Below, piece by piece: positions 54,901 to 63,960 of a DNA stretch of 64,000 nucleotides. The stretch comes from Glandiceps talaboti (taxonomy: Eukaryota; Hemichordata; Enteropneusta; Spengelidae), in the NCBI RefSeq assembly GCF_964340395.1, contig NC_135564.1, positions 20,978,402 through 21,042,401 of the forward strand. Reading direction: 5' to 3'. The notes beneath the pieces are model-generated. The model made no database searches and was not told the DNA's origin. It saw only the letters and a list, made by a program, of their open reading frames with translations. The translations under genes and the position numbers were made by a program. The stretch's first letter is position 1. Each line of letters starts with the position of its first letter.

Positions 54901-57900
54901 TGTCGGCGTTTCTGTTACTGTAGGACCTGATGTTATTGTTTTAGTTGAATATGGTGTATTGGTAGAAACTGTTTCTGTCGGAGTTTCTGTTACTGTAGGG
55001 CCAGATGTTATTGTTTCACTTGAATATGGTGTATTGGTAGAAATTGTTTCTGTCGGCGTTTCTGTTACTGTAGGACCTGATGTTATTGTTTCAGTTGAAT
55101 ATGGTGTATTGGTAGAAACTGTTGCTGTCGGAGTTTCTGTTACTGTAGGACCTGATGTTATTGTGTCAGTTGAATATGGTGTATTGGTAGAAACTGTTGC
55201 TGTCGGAGTTTCTGTTACTGTAGGACCTGATGTTATTGTTTCAGTTGAATATGGTGTATTGGTAGAAATTGTTGCTGTCGGCGTTTCTGTTACTGTAGGT
55301 CCTGATGTTATTGTTTCAGTTGAATATGGTGTATTGGTAGAAACTGTTTCTGTCGGCGTTTCTGTTACTGTAGGTCCTGATGTTATGGTTTCAGTTGAAT
55401 ATGGTGTATTGGTAGACACTGTTGCTGTCGGCGTTTCTGTTACTGTAGGTCCTGATGTTATTGTTTCAGTTGAATATGGTGTATTGGTAGAAACTGTTTC
55501 TGTAGGCGTTTCTGTTACTGTAGGTCCTGATGTTATGGTTTCAGTTGAATATGGTGTATTGGTAGAAACTGTTTCTGTCGGAGTTTCTGTTACTGTAGGT
55601 CCAGATGTTATTGTTTCAGTTGAATATGGTGTATTGGTAGAAACTGTTGCAGTCGGAGTTTCTGTTACTGTAGGACGTGATGTTATAGTTTCAGTTGAAT
55701 ACAGTTTATTGGTTGAAATTGTTTCTGTTGGCGTTTCTGTTACTGTAGGTCCTGAAGTTATTGTTTCAGTTGAATATGGTGTATTGGTAGAAACTGTTTC
55801 TGTCGGCGTTTCTGTTACTGTAGGACCAGATATTATTGTTTCAGTTGAATATGGTGTATTGGTAGAAACTGTTGCTGTCGGAGTTTCTGTTACTGTACGG
55901 CCAGATATTATTGTTTCAGTTGAATAAGGTGTATTGGTAGAAACTGTTTCTGTCGGAGTTTCTGTTAATGTAGGGACAGATGTTATTGTTTCAGTTGAAT
56001 ATGGTGTATTGGTAGAAATTGTTTCTGTCGGCGTTTCTGTTACTGTAGGACCTGATGTTATTGTTTCAGTTGAATATGGTGTATTGGTAGAAACTGTTGC
56101 TGTCGGAGTTTCTGTTACTGTAGGAACTGATGTTATTGTTTCAGTTGAATATGGTGTATTGGTAGAAACTGTTGCTGTCGGAGTTTCTGTCACTGTGGGA
56201 CCTGATGTTATTGTTTCAGTTGAATATGGTGTATTGGTAGAAATTGTTGCTGTCGGCGTTTCTGTTACTGTAGGTCCTGATGTTATTGTTTCAGTTGAAT
56301 ATGGTGTATTGGTAGAAACTGTTTCTGTCGGTGTTTCTGTTACTGTAGGTCCTGATGTTATGGTTTCAGTTGAATATGGTGTCTTGGTATTGGTAGAAAC
56401 TGTTTCTGTCGGAGTTTCTGTTACTGTAGGTCCAGATGTTATTGTTTCAGTTGAATATGGTGTATTGGTAGAAACTGTTGCTGTCGGAGTTTCCTTTAGT
56501 GTAGGACCTGATGTTATTGTTTCAGTTGAATATGGTGTATTGGTAGAAACTGTTTTTGTCGGAGTTTCTGTTACTGTAGGACGTGATGTTATAGTTTCAG
56601 TTGAATACAGTTTATTAGTTGAAATTGTTTCTGTTGGCGTTTCTGTTACTGTAGGTCCTGATGTTATTGTTTCAGTTGAATATGGTGTATTGGTAGAAAC
56701 TGTTGCTGTCGGAGTTTCTGTTACTGTACGGCCAGATATTATTGTTTCAGTTGAATATGGTGTATTGGTAGAAACTGTTTCTGTCGGAGTTTCTGTTACT
56801 ATAGGGCCAGATGTTATTTTTTCAGTTGAATATGGTGTATTGGTAGAAATTGTTTCTGTCGGCGTTTCTGTTACTGTAGGACCTGATGTTATTGTTTTAG
56901 TTGAATATGGTGTATTGGTAGAAACTGTTTCTGTCGGAGTTTCTGTTACTGTAGGGCCAGATGTTATTGTTTCACTTGAATATGGTGTATTGGTAGAAAT
57001 TGTTTCTGTCGGCGTTTCTGTTACTGTAGAACCTGATGTTATTGTTTCAGTTGAATATGGTGTATTGGTAGAAACTGTTGCTGTCGGAGTTTCTGTTACT
57101 GTAGGACCTGATGTTATTGTTTCAGTTGAATATGGTGTATTGGTAGAAACTGTTGCTGTCGGAGTTTCTGTTACTGTAGGACCTGATGTTATTGTTTCAG
57201 TTGAATATGGTGTATTGGTAGAAATTGTTGCTGTCGGCGTTTCTGTTACTGTAGGTCCTGATGTTATTGTTTCAGTTGAATATGGTGTATTGGTAGAAAC
57301 TGTTTCTGTCGGCGTTTCTGTTACTGTAGGTCCTGATGTTATGGTTTCAGTTGAATATGGTGTATTGGTAGAAACTGTTGCTGTCGGCGTTTCTGTTACT
57401 GTAGGTCCTGATGTTATTGTTTCAGTTGAATATGGTGTATTGGTAGAAACTGTTTCTGTCGGCGTTTCTGTTACTGTAGGTCCTGATGTTATGGTTTCAG
57501 TTGAATATGGTGTATTGGTAGAAACTGTTGCAGTCGGAGTTTCTGTTAGTGTAGGACCTGATGTTATTGTTTCAGTTGAATATGGTGTATTGGTAGAAAC
57601 TGTTTCTGTCGGAGTTTCTGCTACTGTAGGACGTGGTGTTATAGTTTCAGTTGAATACAGTTTATTGGTTGAAATTGTTTCTGTTGGCGTTTCTGTTACT
57701 GTAGGTCCTGATGTTATTGTTTCAGTTGAATATGGTGTATTGGTAGAAACTGTTTCTGTCGGAGTTTCTGTTAATGTAGGGACAGATGTTATTGTTTCAG
57801 TTGAATATGGTGTATTGGTAGAAATTGTTTCTGTCGGCGTTTCTGTTACTGTAGGACCTGATGTTATTGTTTCAGTTGAATATGTTGTATTGGTAGAAAC

Positions 57901-60900
57901 TGTTGCTGTCGGAGTTTCTGTTACTGTAGGACCTGATGTTATTGTTTCAGTTGAATATGGTGTATTGGTAGAAACTGTTGCTGTCGGAGTTTCTGTCACT
58001 GTAGGACCTGATGTTATTGTTTCAGTTGAATATGGTGTATTGGTAGAAATTGTTGCTGTCGGCGTTTCTGTTACTGTAGGTCCTGATGTTATTGTTTCAG
58101 TTGAATATGGTGTATTGGTAGAAACTGTTTCTGTCGGCGTTTCTGTTACTGTAGGTCCTGATGTTATGGTTTCAGTTGAATATGGTGTCTTTGTATTGGT
58201 AGAAACTGTTTCTGTCGGAGTTTCTGTTACTGTAGGTCCAGATGTTATTGTTTCAGTTGAATATGGTATATTGGTAGAAACTGTTGCTGTCGGAGTTTTT
58301 GTTAAAGTAGGACCAGATGTTATTGTTTCAGTTGAATAAGGTGTATTGGTAGAAACTGTTTCTGTCGGCGTTTCTGTTAGTGTAGGACCTGATGTTATTG
58401 TTTCAGTTGAATATGGTGTATTGGTAGAAACTGTTTCTGTCGGAGTTTCTGTTACTGTAGGACGTGATGTTATTGTTTCAGTTGAATATGGTGTATTGGT
58501 AGAAATTGTTTCTGTCAGCGTTTCTGTTACTGTAGGACCAGATGTTATTGTTTCAGTTGAATACGGTGTATTGGTGGAAACTGTTGCTGTCGGAGTTTCT
58601 GTTAAAGTAGGACCAGATGTTACTGTTTCAGTTGAATACGGTGTATTGGTAGAAATTGTTTCTGTCAGCGTTTCTGTTACTGTAGGACCAGATGTTATTG
58701 TTTCAGTTGAATATGGTGTATTGGTGGAAACTGTTGCTGTCGGAGTTTCTGTTAAAGTAGGACCAGATGTTACTGTTTCAGTTGAATACGGTGTATTGGT
58801 AGAAACTGTTTCTGTCGGAGTTTCTGTTTCTGTAGGTCCTGATGTTATTGTTTCAGTTGAATATGGTGTATTGGTAGAAACTGTTTCTGTCGGAGTTTCT
58901 GTTACTGTAGGACGTGGTGTTATAGTTTCAGTTGAATACAGTTTATTGGTTGAAATTGTTTCTGTTGGCGTTTCTGTTACTGTAGGTCCTGATGTTATTG
59001 TTTCAGTTAAATATGGTGTATTGGTAGAAACTGTTTCTGTCGGAGTTTCTGTTAATGTAGGGACAGATGTTATTGTTTCAGTTGAATATGGTGTATTGGT
59101 AGAAATTGTTTCTGTCGGCGTTTCTGTTACTGTAGGACCTGATGTTATTGTTTCAGTTGAATATGTTGTATTGGTAGAAACTGTTGCTGTCGGAGTTTCT
59201 GTTACTGTAGGACCTGATGTTATTGTTTCAGTTGAATATGGTGTATTGGTAGAAACTGTTGCTGTCGGAGTTTCTGTCACTGTAGGACCTGATGTTATTG
59301 TTTCAGTTGAATATGGTGTATTGGTAGAAATTGTTGCTGTCGGCGTTTCTGTTACTGTAGGTCCTGATGTTATTGTTTCAGTTGAATATGGTGTATTGGT
59401 AGAAACTGTTTCTGTCGGCGTTTCTGTTACTGTAGGTCCTGATGTTATGGTTTCAGTTGAATATGGTGTCTTGGTATTGGTAGAAACTGTTTCTGTCGGA
59501 GTTTCTGTTACTGTAGGTCCAGATGTTATTGTTTCAGTTGAATATGGTATATTGGTAGAAACTGTTGCTGTCGGAGTTTTTGTTAAAGTAGGACCAGATG
59601 TTATTGTTTCAGTTGAATAAGGTGTATTGGTAGAAACTGTTTCTGTCGGCGTTTCTGTTAGTGTAGGACCTGATGTTATTGGTTCAGTTGAATATGGTGT
59701 ATTGGTAAAAACTGTTTCTGTCGGAGTTTCTGTTACTGTAGGACGTGATGTTATTGTTTCAGTTGAATATGGTGTATTGGTGGAAACTGTTGCTGTCGGA
59801 GTTTCTGTTAAAGTAGGACCAGATGTTACTGTTTCAGTTGAATATGGTGTATTGGTAGAAATTGTTTCTGTCAGCGTTTCTGTTACTGTAGGACCAGATG
59901 TTATTGTTTCAGTTGAATATGGTGTATTGGTGGAAACTGTTGCTGTCGGAGTTTCTGTTAAAGTAGGACCAGATGTTACTGTTTCAGTTGAATACGGTGT
60001 ATTGGTAGAAACTGTTTCTGTCGGAGTTTCTGTTACTGTAGGACCAGATGTTATTGTTTCAGTTGAATATGGTGTATTGGTAGAAACTGTTTCTGTCGGA
60101 GTTTCTGTTTCTGTAGGTCCTGATGTTACTGTTTCAGTTGAATACGGTGTATTGGTAGAAACTGTTTCTGTCGGAGTTTCTGTTACTGTAGGGCCAGATG
60201 TTATTGTTTCAGTTGAATACGGTGTATTGGTAGAAACTGTTTCTGTCGGAGTTTCTGTTTCTGTAGGTCCTGATGTTATTGTTTCAGTTGAATACGGTGT
60301 ATTGGTAGAAATTGTTTCTGTCGGAGTTTCTGTTACTGTAGAGCCAGATGTTATTGTTTCAGTTGAATATGGTGTATTGGTAGAAATTGTTTCTGTCGGC
60401 GTTTCTGTTACTGTAGGACCTGATGTTATTGTTTCAGTTGAATATGGTGTATTGGTAGAAACTGTTGCTGTCGGAGTTTCTGTTACTGTAGGACCTGATG
60501 TTATTGTTTCAGTTGAATATGGTGTATTGGTAGAAACTGTTGCTGTCGGAGTTTCTGTTACTGTAGGACCTGATGTTGTTGTTTCAGTTGAATATGGTGT
60601 ATTGGTAGAAACTGTTGCTGTCGGCGTTTCTGTTACTGTAGGTCCTGATGTTATTGTTTCAGTTGAATATGGTGTATTGGTAGAAACTGTTTCTGTCGGC
60701 GTTTCTGTTACTGTAGGTCCTGACGTTATGGTTTCAGTTGAATATGGTGTATTGGTAGAATCTGTTACTGTCGGAGTTTCTGTTACTGTTGGTCCAGATG
60801 TTATTGTTTCTGTTGAATACGGTGTATTGGTGGAAACTGTTTCTGTCGGAGTTTCTGTTACAGTAGGTCCAGATGTTATTATTTCAGTTGAATAAGGTGT

Positions 60901-61184
60901 ATTGGTAGAACGTGTTGCTGTCGGAGTTTCAGTTGCTGTAGGTCGTGACCTTAGTGGTTTGGTTGAATGTTGTGTTCTAGTAGAAGCAGTTTCAGTTAAA
61001 GTAGGTCCAGACGTTTTTATTTCATTTGTATATTGTGCACTGGTAGAATCAGCGACAGTAGAATTGTACGCTGTTGTCTGTCTGGTTACTGTTTCTGTTG
61101 AATATAGTGCATGGGTAGAAAAGGTTGGTGTGGGAGGTTCATGTTTAATTGTTTTTGTACAATATGATATACTAGTTGAAGCAG
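27975..61184 (-). CDS. Giant mucin-like repeat exon B (~33.2 kb)
   Basis: An uninterrupted minus-strand frame of about 11,070 codons. The unit is 25 residues with NTPYSTET, TSGPTV and TETPT cores; 10 Thr, 3 Ser and 3 Pro give 64 percent, plus three Glu and one Tyr, with no cysteine. The donor is GAAG|gtaatc ending at 27975, phase 1, after Ser-Thr-Ser-Glu. The preferred start is a phase 1 acceptor at 61185 (cgaaag), preceded by a pyrimidine-rich stretch. An ATG at 61224 in the same frame is the alternative, but a TGA lies directly before it and decayed repeat sequence lies beyond. Units near both ends are diverged, and residues from about 1 to 7,000 are the most uniform. By composition it is a mucin PTS domain, expected to be extracellular and heavily O-glycosylated. 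It would be among the largest exons known in any animal if spliced as drawn. Confidence 0.9.
29735..33940 (-). repeat. Higher-order blocks with 1,425 and 2,181 bp spacing
   Basis: A shared run beginning ggtgtattggtaaaaactg and continuing with tgctggtggtg starts at 29735, 31160 and 33341. The spacings are 19 units and 29 units plus 6 bp; the extra 6 bp is a gttggt insertion near 33214. The following units match between copies. Confidence 0.8.
34700..39050 (-). repeat. 1,275 bp higher-order block (17 units) repeated, with a 675 bp truncated copy
   Basis: The variant ggttgagatg occurs at 35561, 36836 and 38786, spaced 1,275 and 1,950 bp. A gaatgaggtgt variant recurs near 35737, 37012, 37687 and 38962, spaced 1,275, 675 and 1,275 bp. 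All are whole multiples of 75. Antisense translations of 35882-36841 and 37832-38791 are identical over 319 codons. Confidence 0.85.
48203..57765 (-). repeat. 5,781 bp segmental tandem duplication with nested 1,950 bp duplication
   Basis: Sequence from about 48203 to 51980 reappears from 53984 to about 57765 at an offset of 5,781 bp (77 units plus 6 bp). Between them, 52034-53983 repeats 50084-52033-type sequence at a 1,950 bp offset (26 units). The blocks are near identical: antisense translations of 48878-50146 and 54659-55927 match over all 422 codons. Confidence 0.85.
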
Positions 61185-61229
61185 CTTTCGTTTGAATAAT
61201 GATGACAGAAGGTAGAAATGTCATTTGTC

Positions 61230-61345
61230 AGTTCAATAGGGTGTACTAGCAGAAGTGTAGTACTAGATGGTGTCATAGTTTCTGTTACAGTAGGACTTGA
61301 ACTTGTTGTAGCATATGATGTTGTCGTATCAGTGATTAATGGAAA
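61230..61345 (-). pseudogene. Decayed, frameshifted mucin repeat units outside exon B
   Basis: The minus strand still reads as repeat-like peptide (SSSPTVTETMTPSSTT), but this is in a different frame from exon B. A second piece resembling TSASTPY runs into TGA in its own frame. The similarity to the PTVTET and TPYSTE cores is clear, so these look like former edge units lost to frameshifts. Confidence 0.65.
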
Positions 61346-61379
61346 TGTTCGTTATGTGGCATAGTATATGAGAAACATA

Positions 61380-61931
61380 CGGAAGCTTAATTAGGATACA
61401 GGAGTAGTTTTTTTTAAACCATAGCTCTATATTACCATGGGAGTAGGTGTTTTTTGTTTTGTTTTTTTACCATGGGAGTAGTTTTTATTTCATGGGAGTA
61501 GTTTGTTTGTTTTTTACCAAGGGGGTAGTTTGTTCTTACTATAGGAGTAGTTGGGTTTTTTTTTTACCACAGGAGTAGTTTTTTTTACCATGGGAGTAGT
61601 TTTTATTTCATGGGAGTAGTTCTTTTTACCATGGGGGGAATTTTGTTTAACAATGGGAGTAAAATGGTAAAAAAAATACTCCCATGGTAAAACAACTACT
61701 CACATGGTTTAAATAACTACCCCATGGTAAAAAAACTACTCACATGGTAAAAAACTACTCCCATGGTAAAACAACTACTCCCATGGTAAAATAAACTACT
61801 CCAATGAAATAAAAACTACTCACATGGTAAAAAAAAAAAAACTACTCCCATGGTAAGGAAACTACTCCCATGGTGAAAAAACTACTCACATGGTTTTAAA
61901 AAACTACTCCTGTGTCCTTATTAAGCCTCCG
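61380..61931. mobile_element. 552 bp foldback / MITE-like element with long inverted arms
   Basis: The ends are inverted: cggaagcttaattagga at 61380 against tccttattaagcctccg ending at 61931, each flanked by TA (61378-61379 and 61932-61933), consistent with a TA target duplication. Both arms consist of about 18-25 bp tandem units, accatgggagtagtttttt on the left and the reverse complement on the right, meeting near 61660. There is no coding capacity. It resembles a TA-inserting non-autonomous DNA transposon whose arms have expanded; the superfamily is not assignable. Confidence 0.75.
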
Positions 61932-62587
61932 TAGAAACACGTTTATATTAACCAAATAATGTTGGTTTGTATTTCTTTTTCAACTTTATAAATGCAATAG
62001 GAAAGAGGTGTACATAATTATAAAGTATATTTTGATTCAATAGCTGAGCTTGATATACGTTTACGATTCACCACAATTATATCAAATTAGGTTGTTATTT
62101 TGACGAATCGGACGAATTTGCTTTTGTCTGATTCATTCTTAAACTGCCAAATAGTCTGAGAATTAAATGCATGATTTCCGTCGAGTTATGTGAGTGTTCA
62201 GACTATGCTCACACGAATACACTTATGAAATCAACTTTTAAAAATGTTAATAGCAATGTTTATTGAAGTCGTAAACTGTCTTCTTTTTATTAACATGAAT
62301 TTGGATAAATTAGAGCACAGCTTACTTTTCTGCACCGCTAGAAAAATATTATTACCCAACCCCAATTTTCAAATGTTGGACAGTGTGAAACAACCAATTG
62401 TGGCATATCGTATTTACTACAAACTCAAGCATTGAAATTTCACTGTCTCTGATCAAGCAGTTACGATCTGTTAATATAGCTGATGCTCCTTAAGATCTCT
62501 TACAATCTTTTAAATATTTTATACATAACAAAAAATTGTTGATTTCATCTCTTTGAAAACGTTTTTGATGAAACAAATGTCTCTTAC

Positions 62588-62704
62588 CATCCGTGGTGAA
62601 AGAATCGGTAGTTGAACTCTCCGATGACAATATTTCCGATGATGAATATATTGTTTCATCTTCAGTTGTCGTACCAATTGTTGTATACTCTTCCGTTGTA
62701 GTTT
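62588..62704 (-). CDS. Short Thr/Ser/Glu-rich exon upstream of exon B
   Basis: A proposed 117 bp internal exon (39 codons). It has acceptor ggtaaacag at 62705, donor GATG|gtaaga with the exon ending at 62588, and phase 1 at both ends. The peptide contains TTTEEYTTIGTTTEDE, a serine-rich middle (SSSEILSSESS) and ends Phe-Thr-Thr-Asp-Gly. It sits immediately before a giant repeat exon, the same relative position as the short exons at 23770 and 2120, and may be their diverged equivalent. Being acidic and Thr/Ser-rich, it is a probable glycosylated linker between the upstream domain and the repeat stalk. Confidence 0.65.
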
Positions 62705-63245
62705 CTGTTTACCACAATTTTATAATATGAATGTAGAGTAATGTATAGTGTATTAAAAATACGAGCGCAATCGTTGTTCCCACTGTTGCATATCTACGTT
62801 TGTCAAATAAACCTACAGATTATGTTTTTCCATAGCTTTTGTAGTTCATTTAGCCGTAATTACCGTCCCTTGATACGTCAACATGGATTAACAGCCACAA
62901 ATTATGGTGCAATTTCCGCAATGGTTTCCTTTAGCTTAATTCAGTAGGTAAGTAGTTAGAAAGAAATTAATGTAATGTCTGTCAGTGGTTTTCTAGATCG
63001 TTCTTTCGCTACTTAATGAATGCAGGTGAACAGTACGAAATATATATTTGTTAGCTATTACATAGCTAATTTCTAACTACACAAATGATTTTCTTTATTT
63101 TCAAGTTTAGTGTTAAAAGAACAGATGAAATTAACGACAGAGTTCAAGGTAAAACTCTTTGTACACGTGTTCTTTCAATGCTATCCGACCTTAAACCATA
63201 TTATATTACTTTAGCAATTAGAAATGAAATGATCAACGTACGTAC
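62705..63245 (-). other. Intron between the lysozyme-like exon and the short exon
   Basis: 541 bp with donor gtacgt at 63245 and acceptor cag at 62705. The plus-strand open frames here (62741-62947 and 63085-63285) have no family features. No other element is seen. Confidence 0.6.
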
Positions 63246-63479
63246 CCGGACACAGAGTTTCGACACCTACATCTTCTTGCAATAACTTAGCCTCTTCATT
63301 TTTACGGGTGGTGTTGCCCTGTTGCAACTCAGATATAGCAAGGTCCCATTCTTGATTCAAGACTTTTCCCCATAATGTTTCATAATTATCCGGACTACCA
63401 TATTTGAGGTAAACGGATGCCACAACTGTTCTTTGTGCAACAGACAATTCATCAAATGTCTTTAATACCGTCGCCTCTC
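63246..63479 (-). CDS. Exon encoding C-terminal part of a phage/pesticin-type lysozyme-like domain
   Basis: A proposed 234 bp internal exon (78 codons) with acceptor gtattatag at 63480, donor CCGG|gtacgt ending at 63246, and phase 1 at both ends. Unlike everything downstream it is globular in composition. The order FDELSVAQRTVVASVYLKYG, then a Trp-containing LWGKVLNQEWDLAI helix, then TTRKNEEAKLL, follows the C-terminal lobe of T4-lysozyme-like muramidases, as I recall the pesticin C-terminal family: Leu-x-x-Ala-Gln-x-x-Val, Tyr-Gly, Trp, and a closing Arg-Lys-x-Glu-Ala helix. Catalytic residues of that fold lie in the N-terminal lobe and are not in this exon. The match is by motif order only. 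Activity, if any, would be peptidoglycan cleavage outside the cell. Confidence 0.55.
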
Positions 63480-63570
63480 CTATAATACAGAAAACATAAT
63501 ACTTAAAGCCACTGTAATCTACAGTCTTCATAGAAAATTGTTTTTAAATTCCGTAATCTATTGTCCAGAC

Positions 63571-63704
63571 CCTTATACAGTCCTAGCAAATCAACGATTA
63601 CATTTTTAGTTCTCTGGCTAAATGTGTTTAGATTGAAAGTAAAGCCAAGACTTGTAATCTTGACATTTAAGCTTTTTACAACATCTTTAAAACATTTCAC
63701 CCGG
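63571..63704 (-). CDS. Candidate exon upstream of the lysozyme-like exon
   Basis: An open minus-strand stretch follows a good acceptor (ttctatttag at 63705) in phase 2. The peptide includes KITSLGFTFNL and VIVDLLGLYKG; the Gly-Phe-x-x-x-Leu and Gly-Leu-x-x-Gly patterns resemble the N-terminal lobe of the same lysozyme-like fold. A phase 1 donor after AAGG (ending 63571, gtctgg) would join it in frame to the 63479 exon, but this donor is weak. A better-looking gtagat downstream would create a stop at the junction. The 3' end is therefore unresolved, and it may be a separate Cys-containing helical segment instead. Confidence 0.35.
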
Positions 63705-63960
63705 CTAAATAGAACAAATTATACGTGTTTGTTAGAATTACCACACAGACCCATATGGTTACCGTTATTTTGCTAATAATTTTTTTAAAATTGCGAATTC
63801 CAAATCATATATCTGGCCGTACTTTTCAATGTGTACATTGATTTTGTTCATTACTAGGGACATCATTCTTACGCCACACACTGCCATCAAGAACAACAGT
63901 ATTGAAAAGCACCACCTTTTAAAAGGTTGAATTTGAAGTTCGATTTTGTGAATAACTTAC

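Larger units (their letters stand above)
28050..61000 (-). repeat. Array B: ~440 tandem 75 bp units
   Basis: Contiguous 75 bp units have almost no length variation; the exceptions are 6 bp insertions (for example ttggta at 47741, 50597, 56378, 58184 and 59465, and one near 33214), all in frame. Two zones are visible. About 28050-40170 has mixed variants, including gatgttatactttcggtgg units. About 40170-60900 is highly uniform. Edge units at 28000-28450 and 60900-61184 are the most diverged. Confidence 0.95.
61185..62587 (-). other. Intron upstream of giant exon B
   Basis: An inferred intron with donor gtaaga at 62587. Next to the exon it holds a decayed repeat-like stretch (61230-61345), then a foldback element (61380-61931). 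The remaining 650 bp shows nothing recognisable. Confidence 0.55.

Noticed and set aside
28091-61195. Dozens of plus-strand frames of the form GVLVETVSVGVSVTVGPD opposite array B
   Set aside because: Their interruptions come from changes that are silent on the minus strand, so the plus strand is not under coding constraint.
61222-61224. ATG at the start of the exon B frame as the true translation start
   Set aside because: There is no signal peptide after it, the adjoining upstream codons include TGA, decayed repeats lie beyond it, and a phase 1 acceptor lies 37 bp inside. It cannot be fully excluded without RNA data.
62741-63285. Two plus-strand open frames of 66-68 codons
   Set aside because: They lie within the proposed minus-strand intron, have no recognisable composition or motif, and are of a length expected by chance in AT-rich DNA.
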